DNA from: Chitinophaga pinensis
GTDB lineage: Bacteria; Bacteroidota; Bacteroidia; Chitinophagales; Chitinophagaceae
Direction of reading: 5' to 3'
Assembly (NCBI GenBank): GCA_945865295.1
Contig: CAMBDE010000001.1
Span: 23,572-87,571 of the forward strand
Length of the DNA stretch: 64,000 nt
The notes beneath the pieces are model-generated. The model ran no database searches. It saw only the letters and a list, made by a program, of their open reading frames with translations, and was not told where the DNA came from. This document shows, piece by piece, positions 36,299 through 45,380 of the stretch. The stretch's first letter is position 1, and each line of letters starts with the position of its first letter. The translations under genes and the position numbers were made by a program.

Positions 36299-36327
36299 TT
36301 GAAAATTTACATTATTACCTATCTTCG
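36299..36327 (+). promoter_or_regulatory. Probable promoter of the SLBB export gene
   Basis: TTG at 36299-36301 and TATCTTCG at 36320-36327 are separated by 18 nt. They match the Bacteroidota consensus with one change (C for T) in the -7 box. Transcription would start about 36333, leaving a 165-nt leader before the ATG at 36499. This suggests the export part of the cluster has its own promoter. Confidence 0.45.
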
Positions 36328-36498
36328 CTTCAAATTCCCCCCAAAAATTTAAGGCAAAATTACAGCTCAAAATAAACACAGATTACACAGACTTTTATAT
36401 GTAATTTGAGATGTTGTTTTTATGTTTGCAATCATAAAACTATGTCCAATTTGGGACTTAGAGTGGCTATGCCATATTAAAAATCAAAGATTCACAAT

Positions 36499-39060
36499 AT
36501 GAATTTAATCAAAAGTGCCTTACTATGTTTTTGTTTTCTAATGTTAAACAGTTCAGTAGTGAACGCGCAAAGTGGCGCTAACTTATTGGCTGGCAAGGAC
36601 TTAACAACGTTAAAAGTAGATGCTTTGTCAGACTCAGAAATCGAAAAAATTCAAGCACAATTAAAGAAATCAGGTGCCACAATTGAAATGCTAGAATCTC
36701 AGGCCATTGCAAAGGGAATGTCGCCAGCAGAGTTTGCAAAGCTAAAAGCTAGGTTATCCAGTGGGACAGGCATCAAAAAAGCTTCTCCGCTTACAAAAAG
36801 AACCGTTAATAATTCAGATACGAAGATTAAAGATACCGCTGAACAATATAGTTTTATCACATCTTCTATTAATCCATTGATTTACGGCTATGAACTTTTT
36901 GCAAATAACCAAGGCTTTAAAAACAATGAAAATATAGCAACTCCATTAAACTACGAAGTTGGCACCAACGATGTTTTAGAATTAGTGGTTTATGGGGTAC
37001 AAGAATACAGTGCAGAACTAGATGTGAGCAAAGAGGGAACTGTTTTAATAGAAAATGTGGGACGCATTAAAGTTGCAGGATTGTCCATAGAAGCAGCTAC
37101 TACCAAAGTAAGACAGCAAATGGCCAATACGGCTTATCCAAGCTTAAGAACAGGTGAATCTAAAATGGCTTTAACCGTTGGCGATACAAGAACCATCCAA
37201 GTGACTATTATTGGCGCACAAAGAAGCGGTAATTACAATTTATCTTCTTTGTCCAATGTATTAAGTGCTCTGACTGTAGCAGGTGGTCCAAGTGATATTG
37301 GTTCATTTAGAAACATTGAGCTTATTCGTCAAAACAAAGTGATTAAAACTTTTGACCTATATGCTTTTATGCAAAATGGCGATCAGTCACAAAACATGGG
37401 CTTAAAAGACCGTGATGTGATTAAAGTACCACCTTATAAAGGGAGAATCGAAATCAAAGGACAAGTAAAACGCCCAGGTATCTTTGAATTGAATGGTACT
37501 GAAACTTTCAAACAGTTTTTGCAATATGCAGGTGGGTTTGATGACACTGCTTATACAGCTTGGGTTAAAGTGATTCAAAAGAACGATAAAGAAAAATCGG
37601 TTAAGGATTTATCTGCAAAAGAATTTACAAGTTATTTACCTCAGGGTGGCGATATTATCCAAGTGTCTAAAATTTTAGATCGTTTTCAGAACAGGGTTAA
37701 ATTAACTGGTGCTGTATTTAGACCAGATGTGTATGAATTAACACCGGGTATGCGCATTAGTGATTTAGTGCAAAGAGCAGATGGTTTAACAGAAGACGCG
37801 TTTATAGGTAGAGCGCAATTAATAAGATTAAAACCTAATTTATTAAAAGAATTAGTGACAATTAATTTATCTAAGGCATTGCAAAAAGATCCTAACGAAA
37901 ATATTCTTTTACAAAGAGAAGATGAGTTGTACATCAATTCAGTGATAGATTTAAGAGAAGTATTAACCGTAGATTTATTAGGCGAAGTTAGAAGCCAAGG
38001 TCGTTTTAACTATGTGGATAGCATGACTGTGAAGGATTTAATCTTAATGGCAGGCGGATTTACTTTTGCGGCCAACAAACAAATAGAAGTTGCTCGTTTG
38101 ATTCAGTATGGCGAAAAAATTACCGATAACCAAGTAGCCACCATTTTAAAAACAGAAGTGAATGGTGATTTAAGCTTTAATGTAGGACAAGAAAATTTTG
38201 TGTTACAACCTATGGACGTGGTGACCATTACTAAAAAAGTAGGTTATACTAACCCAGAAGTGGTAAGCATTAATGGTCAGGTTCAAAATGTAGGTAAATA
38301 TACTTTAAGCTCTCGTGTAGAAAAGGTAAGTGATATTGTTAAACGCGCAGGTGGATTAATTGGAGAAGCTTATGGCGAAGGGGCTTACATTAAAAGAAGC
38401 AGGTATCAGATAGATACTTTAAAAGCAGATGAATCAAAAACATCAATCGAGGAAGCTTATAATAGAAAGTTTAAAGCACAACAAGAAGCAGAAAAACAAA
38501 GCGTAAACGCTTTATTAAATGGTGGAAACAATAGTGCCCAATCCAATTTAGCAGGTCTTAATACACAAAAGAAATCCTTAAAGGACACTTTGGATCTTTT
38601 ATTTAAAGATTTAAATGAAGACACATACCAGATTGCGATTGACATTAATAAAATTATGCAAAAACCAGGTTCCGAAATTGACTTGGTGTTAAGAGATAAA
38701 GATGAAATTGTGATTCCTAAAACAGATAACCGTGTAAAAATTAGTGGTGGGGTGTTAAGACCAACCAATATTGTATACAGAGACGGATTAACTATTGGTG
38801 AGTGCATTAGTGCGGCTGGTGGTATTAGTGAATATGCAAAAAGAGGCAGGGCCTATGTAATTTACGCCAATGGAAAATCAGCGAGAACAAAACATTTTGG
38901 TTTGTTTAGGTTTAACCCAATCATTAAGCCAGGCGCCGAAGTGGTTTTGCCAGAAACGAATGAGAAAAAAGATAAGCCTTTAACAACATTGATTCAGTTT
39001 ACAACAGTGCTTGCACAAATTGTATCCGCTATTGCTACCGTATCCATCTTAAACAGATAA
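36499..39060 (+). CDS. SLBB-domain polysaccharide export protein (Wza-like, large form)
   Basis: This 853-residue exported protein has signal peptide MNLIKSALLCFCFLMLNSSV ending NAQ. The poly_export domain is about 150-245 (NYEVGTNDVLELVVYGVQEY). It is followed by repeated SLBB blocks, for instance TIIGAQRSGNYNLSSLSNVL, IEIKGQVKRPGIFELNGTET, VKLTGAVFRPDVYELTPGMR, VDLLGEVRSQGRFNYVDSMT, SINGQVQNVGKYTLSSRVEK and ISGGVLRPTNIVYRDGLTIG, six in all. A C-terminal hydrophobic segment (about 835-850) may span the outer membrane. It has no lipobox. This is the normal Bacteroidota form of the export channel. The broken Wzz-like gene follows with a 1-nt gap. Confidence 0.9.
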   Translation: MNLIKSALLCFCFLMLNSSVVNAQSGANLLAGKDLTTLKVDALSDSEIEKIQAQLKKSGATIEMLESQAIAKGMSPAEFAKLKARLSSGTGIKKASPLTKRTVNNSDTKIKDTAEQYSFITSSINPLIYGYELFANNQGFKNNENIATPLNYEVGTNDVLELVVYGVQEYSAELDVSKEGTVLIENVGRIKVAGLSIEAATTKVRQQMANTAYPSLRTGESKMALTVGDTRTIQVTIIGAQRSGNYNLSSLSNVLSALTVAGGPSDIGSFRNIELIRQNKVIKTFDLYAFMQNGDQSQNMGLKDRDVIKVPPYKGRIEIKGQVKRPGIFELNGTETFKQFLQYAGGFDDTAYTAWVKVIQKNDKEKSVKDLSAKEFTSYLPQGGDIIQVSKILDRFQNRVKLTGAVFRPDVYELTPGMRISDLVQRADGLTEDAFIGRAQLIRLKPNLLKELVTINLSKALQKDPNENILLQREDELYINSVIDLREVLTVDLLGEVRSQGRFNYVDSMTVKDLILMAGGFTFAANKQIEVARLIQYGEKITDNQVATILKTEVNGDLSFNVGQENFVLQPMDVVTITKKVGYTNPEVVSINGQVQNVGKYTLSSRVEKVSDIVKRAGGLIGEAYGEGAYIKRSRYQIDTLKADESKTSIEEAYNRKFKAQQEAEKQSVNALLNGGNNSAQSNLAGLNTQKKSLKDTLDLLFKDLNEDTYQIAIDINKIMQKPGSEIDLVLRDKDEIVIPKTDNRVKISGGVLRPTNIVYRDGLTIGECISAAGGISEYAKRGRAYVIYANGKSARTKHFGLFRFNPIIKPGAEVVLPETNEKKDKPLTTLIQFTTVLAQIVSAIATVSILNR

Positions 39061-39061
39061 C

Positions 39062-40137
39062 ATGACCGAACAACAACCGCAAATAGATAATGATGAAATT
39101 TCTTTAAAGGAATTGATTCAAAAAATACAAGAGTGGATTGTGTTTTTAAAAACGCAGTGGAAAATTATTCTTACCATTGCAACTTTTGGTAGCGTCATTG
39201 GTTTTGCTTACGCAAGTTTTGTTAAACCAACCTATTCAGCAACTACAACTTTTGTGTTGGAAGAGGATAAGGGTGGAAGTGGAATTGGTGGTGCCTTAGG
39301 TTTGGCAAGTAGTTTTGGTATTGATATAGGCGGTGGCGGCGGCGGTTTATTTAGTAGCACTAATATTATAGAATTAATGAAAAGCCGCTTTGTAGTAGAA
39401 AAAACTCTACTCAATCCAGTAAAAATTGCAGGCAAAGAAATTAGTTTAGCAGATTATTTATTCAAGTAAATGAATTAAAGGAAGAATGGGCTAAAAAACC
39501 AGCACTCGCAAATATTAATTTCCCAGTAAATGCTGATAGAACAAAATTTAGCTTAGAGCAAGATTCAATATTAGAAACAATCTCTGCAGAATTAAAAGAA
39601 AATAATTTAACAATTATACAGAAAGATAAAAAAATTACCATTATTAGTTTAACAGTTAAAAGCGAAAACGAATTATTTTCTAAATTTTTTTGTGAACAAT
39701 TATTAAAAGAAACTTCAGATTTTTATATTGAAACAAAAAGTAAAAAAGCTAGATTGAATGTTGATGTTTTACAAAATCAGGCTGATAGTATTAGAGCGGA
39801 ACTCAATAGTGCCATTACAGGTGTTGCTGCTGCAAATGATAATGTTTATAATTTGAATCCAGCTTTTAATGTAAAAAGTTCCCCAAGTAGAAGAAAGCAA
39901 GTAGATGTGCAAGCTAATACTGCAATATTGACTCAATTGGTAGCACAATTAGAATTGTCTAAAGTAAGTTTAAGAAAAGAAACCCCATTGGTGCAATTAA
40001 TAGATCACCCGATTTTGCCATTGGAGAAAGAAAAACCAGGCACATTAAAATCATTGATATTAGGTTGGCTCATAGCAGGTTTCTTAGCAGTGTTTTATTT
40101 GGTTTTTGGACAGTTCTACAGAAAAATGGTTGCGTAA
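39062..40137 (+). pseudogene. Wzz-like chain-length gene interrupted by a frameshift
   Basis: The first 135 codons (39062-39469) encode an N-terminal helix region (WKIILTIATFGSVIGFAYAS), FVKPTYSATTTFVLEEDKGG and a Gly-rich stretch. They stop at TAA 39467. In another frame, from about 39457 to 40137, the protein continues without break as IQVNELKEEWAKKPALAN and on to ETPLVQLIDHPILPLEKEKP and a final helix. The joined product is about 355 residues, the length of the intact paralogue at 28080, with the same order of parts. One base lost, or two gained, near 39455-39465 explains it. No slippery heptamer or long homopolymer is at the site. It lies one base after the SLBB gene. Natural loss or a sequencing error are both possible. 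Confidence 0.85.
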
Positions 40138-40307
40138 CATTTGGATTTATGTTACCCAGACCAATAAAAGGTATTTTTTTATATACGTAAATCACTAATA
40201 TATTGATTTAAAGAAAATAAATAGGTTTATATTTTTTCTCATGCAATTAATAAATATTAAAAATAAAGATGATAGGTCGCAGTTTGGTGCGCAAAATATT
40301 TAAACTT

Positions 40308-40727
40308 ATGAAAAAAAAAGCAATCATAGTAAGCGGTTATTTTAACCCAATACATAAAGGACACATTGAGTATTTTAACAACGCAAAAGCCAATGGAGAC
40401 ATGCTCATTGTTATTGTTAATAGCGACCATCAAAGAGCTTTAAAAGGCTCAAAACAATTTCAAAAAGAAGATGAACGCGTTTTTATTGTTTCCAACATTA
40501 AGAGCGTAGACCAAGTATTTTTGTCTGTAGACCAAGATAGAACAGTTTGCGAAACCATCAAATTCATTTACAAACAGTTATCAAGCGATTATCAATTGGC
40601 TTTTGCCAACGGTGGTGATCAAAACAACAATTCCATCCCAGAAGTGCCTATTTGTAAAGAATTGGGCATAGAGTTGATAGATGGACTAGGGGACAAAATA
40701 CAATCTTCAAGTTGGCTTTTAAAGTAA
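40308..40727 (+). CDS. Cytidylyltransferase-like nucleotidyltransferase
   Basis: This 139-residue enzyme has the opening IIVSGYFNPIHKGHIEYFNN, which contains the HxGH (HKGH) active site, and LIVIVNSDHQRALKGSKQF and ANGGDQNNNSIPE, matching the small nucleotidyltransferases that activate sugar or alditol phosphates (RfaE-C, TagD type). The usual ISST motif is not obvious. An upstream in-frame ATG at 40269 would add 13 residues; 40308 is preferred because the Rossmann strand begins immediately. The substrate may be a heptose or polyol phosphate. The partner cupin gene follows in 10 nt. Confidence 0.8.
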   Translation: MKKKAIIVSGYFNPIHKGHIEYFNNAKANGDMLIVIVNSDHQRALKGSKQFQKEDERVFIVSNIKSVDQVFLSVDQDRTVCETIKFIYKQLSSDYQLAFANGGDQNNNSIPEVPICKELGIELIDGLGDKIQSSSWLLK

Positions 40728-40737
40728 TAAAAGAATT

Positions 40738-41220
40738 ATGATTTTTGAAAAAATTAGAGAAGAAATTTTATTATTAGACTTAATTATTGAATCATTTGAT
40801 TTTAATAGACCTTGGGGTGGTTTTTTTGTAATAAAGGAGGAGCAGGCTCAGGTATTTGCAAATGCTTACTTTGAAGGTTTTGATGTGGACAAACTAAGGG
40901 TAGCAGGAAAACTAAGTCCTAAGATTCTACTTGTAAAGCCAGGTGCACGATTGTCTTGGCAATACCATCACCGAAGAGCTGAAACCTGGAAAGTAATCAA
41001 TGGTCCAGTTGGTATTGTCAAAAGCATTGATGATACTGAAGGCGAAATTATAACCTATCAAAATGGCGAAATGATTGTTTTACAACAAGGGGAGCGCCAT
41101 CGATTGGTTGGTTTAGACAACTGGGGTGTGGTGGCTGAATTTTGGCAACATACAGATTTAGCAAATCCTTCCAATGAGGAAGATATTATTCGTTTACAAG
41201 ATGATTATTCTAGAAAATAG
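40738..41220 (+). CDS. Cupin of the type II mannose-6-phosphate isomerase family
   Basis: This 160-residue single-domain cupin has the PMI blocks FNRPWGGFFVIKEE, LSPKILLVKPGARLSWQYHH, RRAETWKVINGPVGIV, VLQQGERHRLVGLDNWGVVAEFW-type (QQGERHRLVG) and the acidic C-terminus. Metal ligands are the two His of WQYHHRR, the Glu of RAETW and the late His. Such stand-alone cupins are usually named phosphoheptose or mannose-6-phosphate isomerases; the real substrate is not known. It is next to a nucleotidyltransferase, and before the GDP-fucose genes, so a sugar-phosphate isomerase feeding a nucleotide sugar is likely. Confidence 0.75.
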   Translation: MIFEKIREEILLLDLIIESFDFNRPWGGFFVIKEEQAQVFANAYFEGFDVDKLRVAGKLSPKILLVKPGARLSWQYHHRRAETWKVINGPVGIVKSIDDTEGEIITYQNGEMIVLQQGERHRLVGLDNWGVVAEFWQHTDLANPSNEEDIIRLQDDYSRK

Positions 41221-41252
41221 CGTTACTAATATAATTAGGTTAAAAGATTATT

Positions 41253-42206
41253 ATGATTTCAAAAAATTCAAAAATATACATAGCTGGTCACAAAGGAATG
41301 GTCGGGAGCGCTATATGGCGAAATTTAACAGCTAATGGATTCACTAATTTAGTAGGAAAAACAAGTTCAGAATTAGATTTAAAGGATCAAAAAAGCGTCC
41401 TTTTTTTCTTTCATGATGAAAAACCTGAAATTGTTATTGATGCAGCTGCTAAAGTTGGTGGGATACTGGCTAATAATGATTATCCATATCAATTTTTAAT
41501 GGACAACATGTTGATCCAAAATAATCTTATTGAGTCTTCAATAAAATCAAAGGTTGAGAAGTTTATATTCCTAGGTAGTTCTTGTATTTATCCTAAGCTA
41601 GCTCCCCAGCCACTAAAGGAAAATTATTTACTAACAAACTCATTAGAACCAACTAATGAGTGGTATGCTTTAGCTAAAATCACTGGTGTCAAGGCATGTC
41701 ATGCAATTCGAAATCAATATGGAAAAGATTACGTGAGTCTAATGCCTACAAATCTCTACGGAACTCACGATAATTTTGATTTAAATACATCTCATGTTTT
41801 GCCAGCAATGATCAGAAAATTTCATGAGGCAAAATTAAATAATAATGCCACTGTTAATTTATGGGGTAGCGGAACACCATTAAGGGAGTTTTTGTTTGTA
41901 GATGATCTCGCTGAATCAGTGTTATTTGCATTAAATAACATTTTACCAGATTATCTTTACAATATTGGGACAGGTAAAGAACTAACTATTAGAGATCTAG
42001 CATTAAAAATTCAAAGTATTGTTGGTTATGAAGGAAAAGTTTGTTGGGATAATTCCAAACCAGATGGAACCCCAAGAAAGTTACTAGATGTTACAAAAAT
42101 GCATAATCTTGGTTGGAAACACAAGGTTGAATTAGAAGAAGGGATAATCAGAACATATAATTGGTTTATTAAAAACGAAAATATATACAGACAAACAAAA
42201 ATTTAA
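41253..42206 (+). CDS. fcl: GDP-L-fucose synthase
   Basis: This enzyme performs epimerisation and NADPH reduction of GDP-4-keto-6-deoxymannose to GDP-L-fucose. In 317 residues it has the loop [33 protein letters not shown], the [14 protein letters not shown] catalytic-Ser region, and [17 protein letters not shown] with Tyr-x3-Lys. It continues with [20 protein letters not shown] and [15 protein letters not shown]. All signature residues are intact. It lies just ahead of gmd, the enzyme for the previous step. The polymer probably contains fucose or a related 6-deoxysugar. Confidence 0.94.
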   Translation: MISKNSKIYIAGHKGMVGSAIWRNLTANGFTNLVGKTSSELDLKDQKSVLFFFHDEKPEIVIDAAAKVGGILANNDYPYQFLMDNMLIQNNLIESSIKSKVEKFIFLGSSCIYPKLAPQPLKENYLLTNSLEPTNEWYALAKITGVKACHAIRNQYGKDYVSLMPTNLYGTHDNFDLNTSHVLPAMIRKFHEAKLNNNATVNLWGSGTPLREFLFVDDLAESVLFALNNILPDYLYNIGTGKELTIRDLALKIQSIVGYEGKVCWDNSKPDGTPRKLLDVTKMHNLGWKHKVELEEGIIRTYNWFIKNENIYRQTKI

Positions 42207-42210
42207 TAAA

Positions 42211-43281
42211 ATGAAAATTGCTTTAGTAACAGGGATCACTGGTCAAGATGGTTCGTATTTAGCTGAATTATTACTTGAAAAAGGATATTATGTTCATGGC
42301 GTAAAACGTCGTGCTTCATCATTTAACACTCAGCGTATTGATCATATTTATCAGGATCAACATGAAAATCATGTTAATTTTAAATTACACTACGGTGATT
42401 TAACAGATTCTACAAACATAATTAGAATAATTCAAGAAGTCCAACCTGATGAAATTTATAATTTAGGTGCTATGTCCCATGTTAAAGTTTCATTTGATTC
42501 GCCTGAATATGTTGCAAATGTGGATGGTATAGGTACATTGAGAATTTTAGAGGCGGTTCGTATTTTGGGTCTTGAAAAAAAGACTCGTTTTTATCAAGCA
42601 TCTACTTCTGAACTTTATGGTGGTTTAGCAGAAAATAAAAATGAAAAGGGGTTATATGACGAACAATCACCATTTTATCCAAGATCACCATATGGTGTTG
42701 CAAAAATTTATGGATTTTGGATCACAAAAAACTATCGTGAGGCGTATGGAATTTACGCTTGTAATGGTATTCTTTTTAATCATGAGTCACCAAGGCGTGG
42801 AGAAACTTTTGTAACTCGTAAAATAACCATGGCAGCTGCTGCCATAGCAAAAGGAAAACAGGACTGTTTATATTTAGGAAATTTAAATTCACAAAGAGAC
42901 TGGGGGCATGCAAAAGATTATGTAGAGGCAATGTGGAGGATCTTGCAACAAGATTTAGCAGAGGATTATGTGATTGCAACTGGTGTTACTACTTATATAA
43001 GGGATTTTGTCAGAATGGCTTTTAATGAAATAGGTATCGAGTTACTCTTTGAAGGTGAAAACGAAAATGAAACTGCAAAAGTAGTTGATTGCCTAAATCC
43101 ATTATACCAATTAGAAATAGGTAAGATAGTTGTTCGAGTTGATCCGCAATATTATCGACCTACCGAAGTGGATTTACTAATAGGAGACCCCACTAAGTCA
43201 AAAAAAATTGGTTGGGTGCCAAAATATAATTTGAAAGATTTAGTTAAAGAAATGGTATTAAATGACCTTAAATTATTATAG
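42211..43281 (+). CDS. gmd: GDP-mannose 4,6-dehydratase
   Basis: This makes GDP-4-keto-6-deoxymannose from GDP-mannose. Of 356 residues, the N-terminus has [20 protein letters not shown] and [20 protein letters not shown], the NADP-binding motifs. [13 protein letters not shown] and [20 protein letters not shown] contain Ser/Thr and Tyr-x3-Lys. [20 protein letters not shown] and [14 protein letters not shown] are diagnostic of Gmd. It starts 4 nt after fcl, so the pair forms a GDP-fucose unit. Downstream a 409-nt region without genes separates it from the chimeric gene. Confidence 0.95.
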   Translation: MKIALVTGITGQDGSYLAELLLEKGYYVHGVKRRASSFNTQRIDHIYQDQHENHVNFKLHYGDLTDSTNIIRIIQEVQPDEIYNLGAMSHVKVSFDSPEYVANVDGIGTLRILEAVRILGLEKKTRFYQASTSELYGGLAENKNEKGLYDEQSPFYPRSPYGVAKIYGFWITKNYREAYGIYACNGILFNHESPRRGETFVTRKITMAAAAIAKGKQDCLYLGNLNSQRDWGHAKDYVEAMWRILQQDLAEDYVIATGVTTYIRDFVRMAFNEIGIELLFEGENENETAKVVDCLNPLYQLEIGKIVVRVDPQYYRPTEVDLLIGDPTKSKKIGWVPKYNLKDLVKEMVLNDLKLL

Positions 43282-43690
43282 TATTTTATATCACCATTAA
43301 ATTAACTTTAAAATTAAAAAAAGACATTGATAAATTAGTTTGGATCAATCAAATCATGTTAAATCTAATTTAATATTCATCAAACGAAATAAATTTGTAA
43401 AGCAAGGTTTGCAGTGACGATTATGAAGATTCAACTTAATTGAATCTCATTTTAAAAAATTTAAACTTTTGTTATTCCAAAATCGAACGTATTAATTTAT
43501 TACTTAGAAGACAGCTCCAAAATTTGCATCCCGCAATTGGAACACAGCAAAGAATAATATTCTATTTTAGTGTCAGTTCGTCATTAGACAAAGTCGTAAA
43601 TTTTAAAACTCTTTAGTATAAGTTAGTTAAATAATAATAATAATATTATTATTGCAGCAATGCGTTTGAACCAATAAAAAGTATAATGTA
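43282..43690. other. 409-bp intergenic region with no recognisable gene
   Basis: The stretch is AT-rich with many stops in every frame and no credible gene or tRNA. An AAT/ATT palindrome with 9-nt arms (43636-43653) lies 38 nt ahead of the chimeric gene. The strings TAAATTTT and TAGTATAAG near 43598-43622 could be promoter-like but match the consensus poorly. It contrasts with the tight spacing of the rest of the cluster and may be what a rearrangement left behind. Confidence 0.6.
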
Positions 43691-44620
43691 ATGAAAATAG
43701 CAGTAATAGGCACAGGATACGTTGGTTTAGTAACAGGAACTTGTTTCGCAGAAACAGGAAACAAAGTGACTTGTGTGGACATCGATAAATCAAAAGTTGA
43801 GAAATTAAGTGGCGGTCAAATCACGATTTACGAACCAGGCTTAGAGAAAATCTTTTTAAGAAATATCAAAGAGGAGCGTTTAAGATTTACAACGCAGTTG
43901 GAAGAAGTGGTGGAAGAAGCAGAGATCATTTTTTTAGCATTACCAACTCCTCCCGGGGCGGATGGTAGTGCGGATTTAAAATATGTGTTGGGTGTGGCGG
44001 ATTATTTAGGAAAGATTTTAAAAGGGTACAAAGTTATTGTTAACAAGAGCACGGTGCCAGTTGGTACAGCGGATAAAGTAAGTGCTGCGATTGCAAATAA
44101 TTATAGTGGTGAATTTGATGTAGTGAGTAACCCTGAGTTTTTAAGAGAGGGTGTGGCGGTGGATGATTTCATGAAACCAGATAGAGTGGTGGTGGGTACA
44201 AAATCAGAAAGAGCTAAAAAATTAATGAGTGACTTATACGCACCATTTGTGAGACAGGGTAATCCTGTGGCCATTGCAGATTTAGCGCGTAAGATGATTC
44301 GTTTATATGGCTTGATTCCAAACATTGATGTAAACATCACTTACAGCGGTTTACGCCCAGGTGAAAAACTATATGAGGAATTATTAAACGACGCAGAAAA
44401 TAGCACACAGACCTACCACGAAAAGATTTTAATTGCTCAAGTACGTGAAGTGTCTTTTGAATTGGTGAAACAAAACACTTTAGAATTGGAGACCATTTTA
44501 AGCACCACCAACGACGAAATGTTATTGGTTGCTAAAATGAAAGAGCTCGTTCCAGAATACATCAGTAACAATAGTATCTATCAGCAATTGGATACCAAGG
44601 TGATTTCGATTTCGAATTAA
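43691..44620 (+). CDS. Chimeric gene: N-terminal half of UDP-glucose 6-dehydrogenase joined to C-terminal tail of a CapD-type dehydratase
   Basis: Residues 1 to about 195 are UDP-glucose/GDP-mannose dehydrogenase: KIAVIGTGYVGLVTGTCFAE, IYEPGLEKIFLRNI, IIFLALPTPPGADGSADL, VNKSTVPVGTADKV, VVSNPEFLREGVAVDDFMKP and YAPFVRQGNPV. From residue 199 or so the sequence is IADLARKMIRLYGLIPNIDV, ITYSGLRPGEKLYEELLNDA and a tail ending ISNNSIYQQLD. That is the end of CapD/FlaA1-type UDP-sugar 4,6-dehydratases. The catalytic Cys domain of the dehydrogenase and the whole NAD/active-site part of CapD are absent. GNPV is plausible for both families at the junction. The frame is intact (309 residues versus about 440 and 640 for the parents). 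Neither enzyme activity is expected. A genuine deletion or an assembly join are both possible. Confidence 0.85.
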   Translation: MKIAVIGTGYVGLVTGTCFAETGNKVTCVDIDKSKVEKLSGGQITIYEPGLEKIFLRNIKEERLRFTTQLEEVVEEAEIIFLALPTPPGADGSADLKYVLGVADYLGKILKGYKVIVNKSTVPVGTADKVSAAIANNYSGEFDVVSNPEFLREGVAVDDFMKPDRVVVGTKSERAKKLMSDLYAPFVRQGNPVAIADLARKMIRLYGLIPNIDVNITYSGLRPGEKLYEELLNDAENSTQTYHEKILIAQVREVSFELVKQNTLELETILSTTNDEMLLVAKMKELVPEYISNNSIYQQLDTKVISISN

Positions 44621-44627
44621 TTTGTAC

Positions 44628-45380
44628 ATGCACCAGCGCGTAAATATTTTAGGTACTCAAGTAAGCTCTATTACTGCTTCGGATTTATTTTCAGATTTTA
44701 AAGCTGCGATCCAAAATAAAAAACTGATTCAAGTGGCCATTACGCCAGTGAATTCAATCTTGGCTGCGCATAAAAATCCTCAAGTGCAAGAGGCATACAA
44801 CACTTCCCACTATGTACTTTGTGACGGCATGCCAGTTAAATGGGCTGCTTCGTTTTTAAATACCCCAATTGTAGAACGCATTACTGGATTAGATTTACTC
44901 CCTAGTCTTGTTGCTTTTGCTGCCAAAGAAAACTTTAGTTTGTTTCTCTTAGGTGCTTCACCTGGTGTGGGCGAAAAATTGAAAGAAGTAATTTTACAAC
45001 AGTATCCTAATTGTTCGATAGTTGGTATTTATGTGCCTCCTTTCATGCCAGTTTTTGATGCAACTGAAAATAAAAAAATGGTAGACGCGGTGAATGCAGC
45101 TGCACCAGATATTGTATTAATTAGTTTAACCGCGCCTAAACAAGATTTATGGATCACACAAAATAAAACACAATTGCATCCTGCTTTGTATGTGGGCATT
45201 GGTGGCGCTTTCGAAGTCATGGCTGGATTAGCAAAACGCGCACCTAAGTGGATGCATGGCGCTGGCCTTGAGTGGTTGTTTCGTTTAATCCAAGAACCCA
45301 AAAGGATGTACCGCCGTTATTTAATTGAGGCACCTTTGTTTATTCCATTAATTTTAAGACAGAAATTTTCTAGAAAGTAA
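44628..45380 (+). CDS. WecG/TagA/CpsF family glycosyltransferase
   Basis: This 250-residue transferase (GT26) has VNILGTQVSSITASDLF, VAITPVNSILAAHKNPQVQE, YVLCDGMPVKWAASFLN and ERITGLDLLPSLVAFAAKEN, the early blocks. FLLGASPGVGEKLKEVI, VLISLTAPKQDLWITQNKTQ and VGIGGAFEVMAGLAKRAPKW follow, and the end GLEWLFRLIQEPKRMYRRYL is canonical. A frame-matching TTG at 44622 exists; I prefer the ATG at 44628, which is eight bases after the chimeric gene. It typically adds ManNAc or ManNAcA to undecaprenyl-PP-sugar, early in polymer assembly. It is the last gene of the cluster. Confidence 0.92.
   Translation: MHQRVNILGTQVSSITASDLFSDFKAAIQNKKLIQVAITPVNSILAAHKNPQVQEAYNTSHYVLCDGMPVKWAASFLNTPIVERITGLDLLPSLVAFAAKENFSLFLLGASPGVGEKLKEVILQQYPNCSIVGIYVPPFMPVFDATENKKMVDAVNAAAPDIVLISLTAPKQDLWITQNKTQLHPALYVGIGGAFEVMAGLAKRAPKWMHGAGLEWLFRLIQEPKRMYRRYLIEAPLFIPLILRQKFSRK

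Noticed and set aside
38457-38807. Minus-strand frame inside the SLBB gene
   Set aside because: Antisense shadow of repeated SLBB sequence; composition is not protein-like.
39325-39355. GGC/GGT-rich tract as a phase-variation repeat
   Set aside because: It encodes the Gly-rich loop also present in the intact paralogue, and it is not the site of the frameshift.
39440-39480. Programmed ribosomal frameshift in the Wzz-like gene
   Set aside because: No X-XXY-YYZ slippery site in the right frame and no evident downstream pseudoknot, so a mutation or read error is simpler.
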